Shown: positions 18,554-27,142 of the stretch, piece after piece
How the letters are laid out: each line of letters opens with the position of its first letter
Position numbering within the stretch: the first letter of the stretch is position 1
Assembly: GCA_027365345.1 (NCBI GenBank)
Contig: DAHXNO010000196.1
Span: 1-54,508, forward strand
Direction of reading: 5' to 3'
Origin: Granulicella sp.
GTDB lineage: Bacteria; Acidobacteriota; Terriglobia; Terriglobales; Acidobacteriaceae
Length of the DNA: 54,508 nucleotides
Program-made: the position numbers and the translations under genes
The notes under the pieces: generated by a model
Seen by the model: the letters and a program-made list of their open reading frames with translations, nothing else
What the model was told of the DNA's origin: nothing
Database searches by the model: none

Positions 18554-19219
18554 ATGGGTTACGCCGTGAAGGATGGTTTTGCTGAATTTGATCTTTCGCA
18601 GATGCCGAAGCCGGATGTCTACAAGCTTCTGGCCTCCGTGATTCTGCCTCGCCCCATCGCCTGGGTGGTCAGCCGCGATGTCGAGGGCCAGTTGAACGCG
18701 GCCCCGTTTTCCTTCTTCAATATCCTCTCCGCGGACCCTCCGCTGGTGGCCATCGGTTTTTCCGCCGCTCCAGACCGGGAGGCCAAGGATACGTTGGCAA
18801 ATATCAAGACTAACGGAGAGTTTGTCGTCAACCTGGTGCCAGAGGAGCTGGCGCAGGCGATGAACATCACCGCGACCAACGCTCCGCGCGGGGTAGATGA
18901 AACCAAACTCGCGGGGCTGGATCTGGCTAGCAGCGTGGTTGTGCATCTGCCTCGGATCGCGGGATCGCCCGTGGGGCTGGAGTGCAACCTCTTTCAGGTG
19001 ATCGAGCCGGGCGGAAGCGGAACCATCGTCCTTGGTCAGGTGGTGTACGTGCATGTGCGCGAATCAGCCTTTGCAAACCTCCAACGGTTGCATATTGATC
19101 CGGCACAGATGAGGTTGGTGGGCAGAATGCACGGCGCGGGTGGCTACTGCACCACCCGTGACACCTTCTCCATCGATCGGCTGACTTGGCCGCTGGAGGA
19201 GAAAAAGAAAAACTCTTAG
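18554..19219 (+). CDS. Flavin reductase-like FMN-binding split-barrel protein
   Basis: A 221-residue protein with the split-barrel flavin-binding fold. Signature stretches are LPRPIAWVVSRD (flavin phosphate contact), NAAPFSFFNILSADPP and EFVVNLVPEELA. Members reduce free FMN/FAD or bind FMN for an associated oxidoreductase. CAGGAG lies 9 bp before ATG 18554. The C-terminus GGYCTTRDTFSIDR is typical of the YwrF-like subgroup. Its stop codon directly abuts the stop of rpmA on the other strand. Confidence 0.85.
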   Translation: MGYAVKDGFAEFDLSQMPKPDVYKLLASVILPRPIAWVVSRDVEGQLNAAPFSFFNILSADPPLVAIGFSAAPDREAKDTLANIKTNGEFVVNLVPEELAQAMNITATNAPRGVDETKLAGLDLASSVVVHLPRIAGSPVGLECNLFQVIEPGGSGTIVLGQVVYVHVRESAFANLQRLHIDPAQMRLVGRMHGAGGYCTTRDTFSIDRLTWPLEEKKKNS

Positions 19220-19489
19220 TTAGACGGAGGTCGTTTCGCTGGCCACGATGGAGACAAAGCGTCCAAGCTGGCCACGGTCCTGGAACTTCACCACGCCGCC
19301 AATCTTCGCATACAGCGTGTCGTCGGAGCCGCGGCCCACATTCTTGCCCGGCTTCAGCGGCGTCCCACGCTGGCGGACCAGGATCGAGCCGCCGCTGACG
19401 GACTCGCCCGCAAATCGCTTCACGCCCAGCCGCTGCGCATTCGAGTCGCGACCGTTTTTAGAGCTTCCAAGACCTTTCTTATGTGCCAT
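19220..19489 (-). CDS. rpmA: 50S ribosomal protein L27
   Basis: An 89-residue bL27: [20 protein letters not shown], then [16 protein letters not shown] and [10 protein letters not shown], all family hallmarks. Its N-terminal tail reaches the peptidyl transferase centre. The methionine is directly followed by the mature AHKKG sequence, with no Firmicutes-type cleavable N-terminal extension. It lies 167 bp downstream of rplU on the same strand, the usual rplU-rpmA order; obgE is not next to it. Confidence 0.97.
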   Translation of the reverse strand: MAHKKGLGSSKNGRDSNAQRLGVKRFAGESVSGGSILVRQRGTPLKPGKNVGRGSDDTLYAKIGGVVKFQDRGQLGRFVSIVASETTSV

Positions 19490-19656
19490 TGCTGTTTGCC
19501 TTTCGCGCCGCGTTCCGGCGCTGAACCTTCATACCCTTGAAACATTCGCAGAATCCGCGCCGAATCAGAATCCGCGCTCCATCTGCTCTCTACCTGCGCT
19601 CACGTCTACGCTGCCAGGCAGCGCTGGTGGCGCAGCATCGCTCGCCGCGCTCACGC

Positions 19657-19989
19657 CTAAGCCTGGGCGGCCTTGAAGCTCTTGCCGCCGACCACGATCT
19701 CATTGATCTTGACCTCGACAAAGCTCTGGCGATGCCCCTGGAGCTTCTTGTACTGCTTCTTGCGCTTGAAGTGGAACACCAGAATCTTGTCGCCGCGGCC
19801 CTCCTGGACCACCTCGGCGAGGACCTTGGAGCCGCTCAAAACGCTCTCAAACTTGCCCTCTTCGCTGGAGACGGCCAGCACCTCAGAGAAGGTGATAGCG
19901 CCATCTTCATGGGCGGACTTTTCAATGCGGACGGTGTCGCCTGGGGCAACCCGGTACTGCTTTCCGCCGGTCTTGATCACTGCGTACAT
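19657..19989 (-). CDS. rplU: 50S ribosomal protein L21
   Basis: A 110-residue bL21: MYAVIKTGGKQYRVAPGD at the start and the conserved KILVFHFKRKKQYKKLQGHRQ block near the C-terminus that binds 23S rRNA. The frame is open to 20088, but homology starts at ATG 19989, with GAGG 9-10 bp upstream. It precedes rpmA. A well-formed promoter lies about 290 bp upstream, giving a long leader. Confidence 0.96.
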   Translation of the reverse strand: MYAVIKTGGKQYRVAPGDTVRIEKSAHEDGAITFSEVLAVSSEEGKFESVLSGSKVLAEVVQEGRGDKILVFHFKRKKQYKKLQGHRQSFVEVKINEIVVGGKSFKAAQA

Positions 19990-20271
19990 AGTTTCAAACC
20001 TCATGGCAGAACGGCAATGAGCCACGCGCCGCCCGCATCTATTTCGTTCCTGCGTCTCTCCAACAACGGCTCGGCAGATTGTCTGCAAAGGCCAGGTCCG
20101 CAGGGATGTCTTGTCGGAGCTTTAAGGGCGCGGACTGGAAGTCTCCGGACACGCCACCAACACGGGGCCGTTAGGAACCTGACATGGGCGAACTCCCAAT
20201 GCTCCCTGGGGACCCTGCCTGCCCATCTGCGCGTCTGCCCTCGTAGAGAGAACTCCCTCCACACCGCCAAA
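19990..20271 (-). promoter_or_regulatory. Long 5' leader of rplU-rpmA
   Basis: About 280 nt between the inferred transcription start and the rplU start codon, without a convincing gene. It includes a hairpin CCAG-G-TCCGC / GCGGA-CTGG (20092-20138, one bulged G). L21 operons in several phyla have autoregulatory leaders; I cannot match this one to a known L21 leader, so regulation is an inference from length and position. Confidence 0.4.
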
Positions 20272-20278
20272 CTAACTA

Positions 20279-20307
20279 AGTCTACCGAGAAACAGGGGCT
20301 TGGTCAA
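20279..20307 (-). promoter_or_regulatory. Promoter of rplU-rpmA
   Basis: TTGACC (20307-20302), a 17-bp spacer and TAGACT (20284-20279) on the minus strand. It is the best sigma-70-type promoter in the window, just past the aldo/keto reductase stop. Confidence 0.7.
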
Positions 20308-20329
20308 ACTCAACTCGCCCCCTCCGGGC

Positions 20330-21403
20330 TCATCGCTCCGTATCCAGTTCGTGGGTTAACGTCTGCGGAACGGGGAACGGGTTGCGCTCCTCAAACTGGA
20401 TCTGGTGCCAGTACGGATAGGCCAGCGGTACGGCGCTAGCGGCATCCAGCCGGGCAACCTGCTCGGGCGTCAGGTTCCAGCCCGTAGACGCCAGATTGGC
20501 GCGGAGCTGCTCCTCGTTGCGCGCTCCAAGAATCAACGTGCTGATCGTGGGGCGCTGCAGCAGCCAGTTCAAAGCAAGCTGCGGAACCGTCTTGCCCGTC
20601 TCCCTGGAGAGCTCCTCGAGCGCATCCACTACCTTGTAAACACGCTCCCAACTGGGTGTGGGGCCGGCATCCAGCACCACCTTGCTCTGCAAACGTGAGT
20701 CGGCCGGCAGTCTCTGGCCGCGCCGGATCTTGCCCGTCAGCCGGCCCCACCCCAGCGGACTCCAAACCAGCGCGCCCACACCCTGATCCTGCGCCAGCGG
20801 CATCAACTCCCACTCATAGTCGCGCCCGATCAGCGAGTAGTACACCTGGTGGCCCACGTAGCGCGCCCAGCCGTATCGCTCAGAGACGGAGAGCGACTTC
20901 ATCAGGTGCCAGCCGGAAAAATTCGAGCAGGCAATGTACCGAACCTTGCCCTCCCGGACCATCTTGTCCAGCGTGTTCAGTGTCTCCTCCACCGGCGTGG
21001 TGGCGTCAAAGGCGTGCAGATGATACACGTCCACGTAATCCGTTTTCAGCCGCTTCAGGCTCCCCTCCAGAGCCTCGATCAGGTGGTAGCGGGAGCTGCC
21101 CACGCCGTTAGGCCCCACATTGGCCCCCCGGAAGGTGGCCTTGGTGGAGATCAACACATCCTGGCGGCGCAGGTGGGCGATCGCCCGGCCTAGCACCGTC
21201 TCGCTCTTCCCATTGCTGTAGATGTCGGCGGTGTCGAAGAAATTGCAGCCGGCCTCCATGCAAATGTCGATCAGGTGAGCGGCTTCCTTATCCTGGATAG
21301 CGCCCCAGGATTGGAAGAACTCGCCGTCGCCGCCAAAGGTTCCGGTGCCAAAGCAAAGCTCGGGGACTTTCAGGCCGGAACGGCCCAGAGAGCGGTAGTT
21401 CAT
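20330..21403 (-). CDS. Aldo/keto reductase
   Basis: A 357-residue NAD(P)H-dependent (alpha/beta)8-barrel oxidoreductase. The tetrad is visible as D in FFDTADIYSNG, Y in the same segment, K in LISTKATF and H in DVYHLHAFD; the cofactor-binding end is LNWLLQRPTISTLILGARNEEQL. It resembles the YajO/Gfo-type AKR group acting on small aldehydes or sugars. ATG 21403 has GGAG 6 bp upstream. The substrate is unknown. The gene ends 22 bp before the rplU promoter. Confidence 0.9.
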   Translation of the reverse strand: MNYRSLGRSGLKVPELCFGTGTFGGDGEFFQSWGAIQDKEAAHLIDICMEAGCNFFDTADIYSNGKSETVLGRAIAHLRRQDVLISTKATFRGANVGPNGVGSSRYHLIEALEGSLKRLKTDYVDVYHLHAFDATTPVEETLNTLDKMVREGKVRYIACSNFSGWHLMKSLSVSERYGWARYVGHQVYYSLIGRDYEWELMPLAQDQGVGALVWSPLGWGRLTGKIRRGQRLPADSRLQSKVVLDAGPTPSWERVYKVVDALEELSRETGKTVPQLALNWLLQRPTISTLILGARNEEQLRANLASTGWNLTPEQVARLDAASAVPLAYPYWHQIQFEERNPFPVPQTLTHELDTER

Positions 21404-21601
21404 AGGTAACTCCAGAGTTAGGTTTCGGGTGTAGATACAAAATCTTCTGCAGCCATTTGATGCCGCAAACTGGATTCCAGATCAAGCAATTGAACTGCGG
21501 AGAGAAAAGGCTCTCTCCTCGCACCGGCCATCCTATCCGAGAAACCCTCCCTACCGAGCGCAGCCGGCTTCCCTTTGTAGGCCGCTCCCATCGGTCACGC
21601 C

Positions 21602-22324
21602 TCACCGCGTGCTCTCGGATTCCGCAATGTGCAGCCGTGCGGCCGCGTCCAGCGCGGCCTGGGTACGGAAGAAAAGATGCTGGGGGTTGGAGCCGGGATA
21701 GAAGTGGACCTGAATCTCGCGGTGGGTCACCGAGCCGTTGATGCCGTCCTGGAAGGGATAGCCCAGCGCCTGAAGCAGATGCAGCGAGCCCTCGTTGCCA
21801 GACGGATTCCCATCGTCGCCGACGATCGCAAAGACGGTCCGATGGGTGCGCAGGCTGGTCACCGTCACAAAGTCGCCCAGCCGGGCCCCGAGTTTGCGCT
21901 CCCGCTTGCCCAGCACCACGTAGTTGATCCGCGTGGCGTCCACGTACCGGCGCGGATTGCTGGGGGTGGTAATCGCCGCATCGGTGTACGCAGTCTGCGA
22001 GATGTACAGCCCCGGGCAAGGATCGTTTGGCCCCTGGATAATCGGGACGTTCGGATGGTCGTCGTCGGTCAGGTAGCCCACGATCTTGCCGAAGGGGCGG
22101 CCGCGGTAGCGCGCATCGCGCAGCGAGTCCAAAGTGTGGGAGCCGCGGGGCCCATAGGCGTTCGGAGCGCCGTCCACGTCCACGTCCATGCGCCGCAGTA
22201 GGATCGTAAACTCCGGAGCAGCCCGCCCGCTGCTCTGCGCTCCATCGGCAACTGCGGGCAAAGCGCCCGCGCCGAGCGTTACAGCCACGGCGGCCAGCAT
22301 CAGGATGCGCGCACAGTTGAACAA
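21602..22324 (-). CDS. Secreted GH75-like (chitosanase-type) protein
   Basis: A 240-residue protein starting with a signal peptide (RILMLAAVAVTLGAGALPAVA). The mature part resembles the fungal/bacterial GH75 chitosanase fold: MDVDVDGAPNAYGP with the likely catalytic Asp, the GLYISQTAYTD strand, RYVDATRINYVVL and AIVGDDGNPSGNEGS with the likely catalytic Glu. Several bacterial members are uncharacterised, so chitosan hydrolysis is an inference. The start is a TTG at 22324 with GGAG 10 bp upstream; an in-frame ATG eight codons later is the alternative. Confidence 0.65.
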   Translation of the reverse strand: MFNCARILMLAAVAVTLGAGALPAVADGAQSSGRAAPEFTILLRRMDVDVDGAPNAYGPRGSHTLDSLRDARYRGRPFGKIVGYLTDDDHPNVPIIQGPNDPCPGLYISQTAYTDAAITTPSNPRRYVDATRINYVVLGKRERKLGARLGDFVTVTSLRTHRTVFAIVGDDGNPSGNEGSLHLLQALGYPFQDGINGSVTHREIQVHFYPGSNPQHLFFRTQAALDAAARLHIAESESTR

Positions 22325-22506
22325 TCCAGTAGATCTCCAGAGGTTCTGTACCAGGCTTCAGCGTCAAGTCTAAGCGACCCGCGTTGTGGAATCGACCCTC
22401 GATCCCACCCTCGATCCCATGAGACGCCGCAACCATCCCCGAGGATGGCGGAATCAGACGAGCACCGGATCAGGCGCACCTCGCCATCCTCCCGCCTTCC
22501 TTGCTT

Positions 22507-22940
22507 GTGCAGGCGGCCCGTAAGCCGAATTCTGTTTTAGATGATCATTCCTCTAGGCCACATCTTGCGGTGTGGCTCAAGCAACCTACCCGCGGGTTTC
22601 GGAAACTGCTCCACGATCCTGGGCGTGACGGGCCGCCGCGCGCTGGCCGCACTCGTGTTGGCGGCCAGACTCCCTGCCTATTTGGTCTTGCTCCGTGTGG
22701 GGTTTACCGTGCCACGGCTGTTACCAGCCGCGCGGTGGGCTCTTACCCCACCCTTTCACCCTTACCGTCGGCCACCCTTGCAGATGCCCTGCGGCGGTTT
22801 GCTTTCTGTTGCACTGGCCGTCCAGCGAGCTTGAACTCGCCGTCCCGGACGTTATCCGGCACACTGCCCTGCGGAGTTCGGACTTTCCTCTCCCACCGGA
22901 CGGCGAACCGCCGGGGCAGCGATCATCCGGCCGCCTGCAC
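22507..22940 (-). ncRNA. rnpB: RNase P RNA, bacterial class A
   Basis: The catalytic RNA that removes tRNA 5' leaders. On the minus strand the conserved core is clear: GAGGAAAGTCCGAACTC (5' P4 region), GTAAGGGTGAAAGGGTGGG and GTAAGAGCCCACC (specificity region), then ACAGAATTCGGCTTACGGG (3' P4 region). The P1 helix is exact: GTGCAGGCGGCC at the 5' end pairs with GGCCGCCTGCAC at the 3' end, which fixes both termini to within a few bases. Length is about 434 nt, slightly longer than E. coli M1 RNA. Confidence 0.95.
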
Positions 22941-22946
22941 CCTTTG

Positions 22947-22952
22947 AGTGTA
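22947..22952 (-). promoter_or_regulatory. Extended -10 promoter of rnpB
   Basis: TGCTACACT on the minus strand (TGN extension plus TACACT). The first base of the P1 helix lies 6 bp after the hexamer, so this site calibrates the -10 to +1 distance in this genome. No good -35. Confidence 0.65.
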
Positions 22953-23279
22953 GCAGGGCCGCCGGGCAGGCCACATGGCGGCCAAATGGCGGGGAGATCC
23001 GCCCTGGCCGTCCTTTACCATGAAGCCCGGACGGCAAAGCCCCACGGAACCGTCCCCGCCACGATTGCGTACCAGCAGAAGCCGCCCGGCAGGAGCCATT
23101 CCGCGGCCTTTCCGCAACCGGAAAGCAGGACAAACGCATCTCCCTTTCGTCCCAATCCGTAGTCTCTGCATGGCTGCAAGCCTGCATCACGCAAAACCTG
23201 CCCCTGCGCGCGCCCTGCGCAGCACCCGGCAAAAGGAAAAGTTGACTAAACTTAGGGTAAGTCACGCGGTGGACCTCGC
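22953..23279. other. Interval between rnpB and the ABC permease gene
   Basis: About 330 bp with no convincing gene. Near its right end lie TTGACT (23242-23247) and an interrupted palindrome ACTTA-GGG-TAAGT (23250-23262), 17 bp before ATG 23280, likely the control region of the permease genes. Confidence 0.35.
23250..23262 (+). promoter_or_regulatory. Candidate operator upstream of permease genes
   Basis: The exact 5-3-5 inverted repeat ACTTA-GGG-TAAGT directly after a TTGACT hexamer. Its position just ahead of the first permease start would allow repressor binding. The regulator is unknown. Confidence 0.35.
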
Positions 23280-24506
23280 ATGGAGATCAAGGAAGCGTTC
23301 CGGATAGCAGTGCAGTCGCTGTGGGCCAACAAGATGCGCAGCGTCTTGACGCTGCTCGGCGTGGTCATCGGCGTGGCCAGCGTGATCGCCGTTGTCACCC
23401 TCATCAATGGGGCAGACGTCTACGTCTCCACCAAGATCAACAATCAGGGAGCCGACGTCTTCACCATCTCCCAACAACCGGCGTTCACCACCAGCTATGC
23501 GGACTATCTCAAGTACCAGCGGCGCAAGGTCATTACCATGAATCAGTACCTTGCGGTAAAGCGCGGCTGCACCCACTGCGCGGAGGTCGGAGCCTTCCAA
23601 AGCACCACCGGACCGATCATCTACAAGGCCCAATCCAGCAACAATACTGAGATACGCGGCTACTCACCCGAGATGCCCGATATGCAGAACCTGAACATCG
23701 TGGAGGGCCGTGGCCTCACCCAGGCCGATGACGTCCACGCCTCGCAGGTGGCCATCATCGGGGCGGATATTGAAGACAATCTGCTCAAGGGTGAAAACCC
23801 AATCGGCAAAGAGATTCGCGTGGATGGCGTACCCTACACCGTGGTCGGCCTGGCGGAAAAGCAGGGCAGCACGCTGGGCCAAAGCCAGGATAACTGGGTG
23901 GGCGTTCCACTCAGCTCCTACCGGAACACCTACGGCGGCACAGACTCCCTCACCATCTATGCCAAGGCCGGCAGCGGAGCCGCGGCCATGGAGGCGGCCA
24001 GCGACCAGGCCCGCTTGATCATGCGGGAAATGCGCCATGACCGCCCCGGAGCCGATGACAGCTTTACGCTTTCCACCAGTGACACCCTGGCCGGCCTCTT
24101 TACCCAGATCAGCAACAGCATTGGCGGGGTCGCCGTGGCGATCGCTGCAATCTCCCTGGTTGTTGGCGGCATCGTCATTATGAACATCATGCTGGTCAGC
24201 GTCACAGAGCGCACGCGTGAGATCGGCGTGCGCAAGGCGCTGGGAGCGCGGCGATCCGATGTTCTCATCCAGTTCCTGATGGAGTCCGGGACACTCTCTT
24301 TGATCGGCGGTGTCTTTGGCATCATCGGTGGGGTCGCCGTGGCCAAGGCCGTCGCCGTGCTGGCCGGCTTTCCGGCCACCATCGCTGTATGGAGCGTCCT
24401 CGCCGGTCTGTTCGTGGCACTCTCGGTAGGCGTATTCTTCGGCGTATATCCCGCGCGCAAGGCCGCTGACCTGGATCCCATTGTCGCGCTACGCAGTGAA
24501 TTTTGA
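23280..24506 (+). CDS. MacB/FtsX-type ABC transporter permease
   Basis: A 408-residue membrane subunit. One TM follows the N-terminal WANKMRSVLTLLGVVIGVAS motif, then a periplasmic MacB-type domain (about residues 50-275), and three C-terminal TMs with the MNIMLVSVTERTREIGVRKALGA cytoplasmic loop that contacts the ATPase. This architecture exports peptides, lipids or drugs by mechanotransmission rather than transport through the TM core. The start ATG 23280 follows GGTGGA weakly. A paralogous permease follows 46 bp downstream. No ATP-binding subunit lies nearby, so the ATPase must be encoded elsewhere. Confidence 0.85.
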   Translation: MEIKEAFRIAVQSLWANKMRSVLTLLGVVIGVASVIAVVTLINGADVYVSTKINNQGADVFTISQQPAFTTSYADYLKYQRRKVITMNQYLAVKRGCTHCAEVGAFQSTTGPIIYKAQSSNNTEIRGYSPEMPDMQNLNIVEGRGLTQADDVHASQVAIIGADIEDNLLKGENPIGKEIRVDGVPYTVVGLAEKQGSTLGQSQDNWVGVPLSSYRNTYGGTDSLTIYAKAGSGAAAMEAASDQARLIMREMRHDRPGADDSFTLSTSDTLAGLFTQISNSIGGVAVAIAAISLVVGGIVIMNIMLVSVTERTREIGVRKALGARRSDVLIQFLMESGTLSLIGGVFGIIGGVAVAKAVAVLAGFPATIAVWSVLAGLFVALSVGVFFGVYPARKAADLDPIVALRSEF

Positions 24507-24552
24507 AGTTTTCAGAGACCGGAACCAGCTTCAGGTCTCCCGGAGAGGATGG

Positions 24553-25800
24553 ATGAGAGCCGGCGATCAACGCGAGACGGTCAAGATAGCGCTGGACACC
24601 CTGCGCTCCAACAAGCTGCGCTCGGGGTTGACCATCCTCGGCATCGTCATTGGCGTGCTCACCGTCATCGCCATCTCTTCGGTGATCAACGGGTTGAATG
24701 CTTCCGTCAGCCAATGGGTGGCGCAGTTCGGAAGCAACGTACTGTGGATCTACCGTTTTCCCGTCATTGGGGTCCAGCCCACGGCGGAGATGCTGGCTCG
24801 CAAGCAACTCACCTATGACGATATGACCGCCATCGCGCAACTGCCCCATGTCGTGGCGGCGTCAGCCTCGCTGCAATATACCAACTATCAGTTCGGCGCC
24901 GGATCGGCGATCGCCAAGTTCGGGCGCCACGAGGTGGACAATGTGAGCCTGGAAGGGGATACGCCTTCCAATGCCATCGTCTATGACAAAGCGCTCTCCG
25001 AGGGCCGCTTCTTTACCCCCATCGACGAGCAGCGCGCCACCGATGTCACCGTCCTCGGCCACGATCTTGCCGATGATCTGTTTGGAGCCATTGACCCCAT
25101 CGGCCAACAGGTCGTCATCGATGACCGCACCTTCACCGTAGTGGGAGTCTTCGAGAAACAGAAAACCATCTTCGGCGGCGGCAAGAATCCGGATGACAGC
25201 ACAGCCTACTTCGCCCTTCCCACCTTCAGAAAACTGCACCCGGAGATTCTGGACTACTGGATCAGCGCCAAGTACGACAACGAGAAAGATCAAGAGCTGG
25301 TCACCGATGAGGTTCGGGAGTTGCTGCGGCAACGGCGCAAGGTGCGCAATGAGCAGCCGGACAACTTTGCCGTCTTTTCTCCCGATGCGCTTACCCGGCT
25401 CTGGAAGCAGATCACCGGCAGCCTCTTTCTGCTCATGTTCGGTCTCAGCACCGTAGGCTTGATGGTAGGTGGCGTCGGCGTGATGAATATCATGCTGGTC
25501 AGCGTCACGGAGCGCACCCGGGAGATTGGAGTGCGAAAGGCGATCGGAGCCAGCCGCCAGACCATCCTGCTGCAATTCACCCTGGAGGCGATTGTGCTCT
25601 GCGCGGTCGGCGGGGTGATCGGCATCCTTGCGGGGGCGGGGACCGCCATGGGGCTCAAGTTCATCATCCCGTGCCAGATCAGCGTTGTCTGGGTTATAGC
25701 TGCCTTTGTCTGTTCCTGCGCCATCGGTTTGCTCTTCGGCATCTACCCTGCATGGAAGGCGGCCAACCTCAATCCGATTGAAGCCTTGCGCTACGAGTGA
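24553..25800 (+). CDS. MacB/FtsX-type ABC transporter permease (paralogue)
   Basis: A 415-residue permease with the same four-TM and periplasmic-domain layout: RSNKLRSGLTILGIVIGV near the N-terminus and MNIMLVSVTERTREIGVRKAIGA in the C-terminal loop. ATG 24553 is preferred because GAGAGG lies directly upstream; the frame is open back to 24481, overlapping the previous gene. The two neighbouring permeases are related but clearly diverged, so they may form a heterodimer or separate homodimers with a shared ATPase. Confidence 0.85.
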   Translation: MRAGDQRETVKIALDTLRSNKLRSGLTILGIVIGVLTVIAISSVINGLNASVSQWVAQFGSNVLWIYRFPVIGVQPTAEMLARKQLTYDDMTAIAQLPHVVAASASLQYTNYQFGAGSAIAKFGRHEVDNVSLEGDTPSNAIVYDKALSEGRFFTPIDEQRATDVTVLGHDLADDLFGAIDPIGQQVVIDDRTFTVVGVFEKQKTIFGGGKNPDDSTAYFALPTFRKLHPEILDYWISAKYDNEKDQELVTDEVRELLRQRRKVRNEQPDNFAVFSPDALTRLWKQITGSLFLLMFGLSTVGLMVGGVGVMNIMLVSVTERTREIGVRKAIGASRQTILLQFTLEAIVLCAVGGVIGILAGAGTAMGLKFIIPCQISVVWVIAAFVCSCAIGLLFGIYPAWKAANLNPIEALRYE

Positions 25801-25862
25801 ACCCACCTCACCACACTGCCGCTGCCGCCGCGCGATCTTCTTTCCCCTGCACTGGTTTCCCC

Positions 25863-25868
25863 TACACT
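25863..25868 (+). promoter_or_regulatory. -10 box TACACT of the GT21 gene
   Basis: TACACT ends exactly 6 bp before ATG 25875 and no ribosome-binding site is present, which predicts a leaderless transcript. Confidence 0.55.
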
Positions 25869-25874
25869 GAGTAG

Positions 25875-27077
25875 ATGGACTGGCTTGCAGTCGTTGTGCA
25901 GGGGGTGGTGGCGCTGCTCGCGCTCTGTGGCGTGGCCTATGGGCTGCTTGTGCTCTGGAGCGCCCGGTCGTTCGCACTTGCCGGCGCCGGCAAGGCCGCG
26001 CAGAAGGCCCAGCAAGACGCGGCCCCAGCCGTCCTCCCCGGGGTTACGATTCTCAAGCCGGTCAAGGGTCGGGATCCCAGCCTGTACGCCGGCCTGGTGA
26101 GCCACTGCCTCCAGGCCTATGGCGGTGAGTATGAACTGCTCTTCGGGGTCAGTTCCCTGGATGATCCCGCCGTGCAAGACATCGCCCGCCTGCGCGTCGA
26201 GTACCCAGCCGTAAGCATTCGCCTGGTGGAGTGCAAGCAGAGGCTGGGAGCCAATGGCAAGATCTCCAATCTGGCCCAAATGCTGCCTCAGGCGCGCTTC
26301 GAACACCTCATCGTCAATGACAGCGACATCCGCGTCTCGCCGCACTACCTGGAGCACGTGATGGCCGGCTTTCACCATCCAAAGATAGGCCTGGTCACCG
26401 CGCCCTATCGGGGCACGGCTGGGCGCACCCTCTGGTCCCGGCTGGAAGCGCTTGGAATCTCCACCGACTTTCTTCCCGGCGTGCTGGCGGCTCGCCGTCT
26501 GGAGGGATCCATCCGATTCGGCCTGGGATCCACTCTGGCTACCACCCGGACCGCCTTGGCCGACATCGGCGGCTTTGAGTCCCTTGTCGACGAACTCGCC
26601 GATGACTACGAACTCGGCGCGCGGCTTTGTGCCGCCGGATACCGCGTCGAGTTGATCCAGGAGGTCGTAGAAACCACGGTGCCCGCCTATACCCTGCGCG
26701 GATTCTGCGAGCATCAACTGCGCTGGTCGCGCACCGTGCGCGACTCGCGGCGTTGGGGATACCTTGGTCTGGCCGCAACCTACGTCCTGCCCTGGTCCCT
26801 GGCTGCCATGCTGGCCAGCGGCTTTGCCCTCTGGTCCTTCGCTCTCTTCAGCATGGCCCTGCTCACGCGGGTCAGCGTCGCTCTCACCGTGGGGGTCGGC
26901 CTTCTGCGCGACGGCCAGGTGCTGCGCGATCTCGTCTGGCTCCCCCTGCGCGACTGTTTTGCCCTCTTCTTCTGGATCTGGAGCTACGCCTCAGACACCG
27001 TCGTCTGGCGAGGAGAACGGTTCCGGCTCAGGCACGGAAAGATGGAAAGCCTCTCCGCCCTTCGCGGAGAACAGTAG
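25875..27077 (+). CDS. hpnI: GT21 glycosyltransferase, HpnI/ceramide-glucosyltransferase-like
   Basis: A 400-residue membrane-bound GT2-fold enzyme. An N-terminal TM is followed by GVTILKPVKGRDPSLY, the metal motif in IVNDSDIRV, the base-like region DELADDYELG, and the processive-type QLRW motif (HQLRWSRTVRD); three C-terminal TMs follow. These are the D-D-D-(Q/R)xxRW features of ceramide glucosyltransferases and of HpnI, which adds GlcNAc to bacteriohopanetetrol. The usual partners HpnJ and HpnK are absent here, so the acceptor (hopanoid or sphingolipid) is uncertain and the symbol is tentative. Confidence 0.75.
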   Translation: MDWLAVVVQGVVALLALCGVAYGLLVLWSARSFALAGAGKAAQKAQQDAAPAVLPGVTILKPVKGRDPSLYAGLVSHCLQAYGGEYELLFGVSSLDDPAVQDIARLRVEYPAVSIRLVECKQRLGANGKISNLAQMLPQARFEHLIVNDSDIRVSPHYLEHVMAGFHHPKIGLVTAPYRGTAGRTLWSRLEALGISTDFLPGVLAARRLEGSIRFGLGSTLATTRTALADIGGFESLVDELADDYELGARLCAAGYRVELIQEVVETTVPAYTLRGFCEHQLRWSRTVRDSRRWGYLGLAATYVLPWSLAAMLASGFALWSFALFSMALLTRVSVALTVGVGLLRDGQVLRDLVWLPLRDCFALFFWIWSYASDTVVWRGERFRLRHGKMESLSALRGEQ

Positions 27078-27142
27078 GCCAGGGCCGGAAACGCCGCAAC
27101 AAAAAGCGCTCCACTCGCTGCTTACCCGCGGCTCGCTCGTCT

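Noticed and set aside
22852-23265. Minus-strand frames over the 5' end of rnpB
   Set aside because: They overlap the structural RNA and its promoter and have no protein-like features.
23242-23270. TTGACT as a -35 box for the permease operon
   Set aside because: No -10-like hexamer stands 16-18 bp downstream; the palindrome is the better-supported element.
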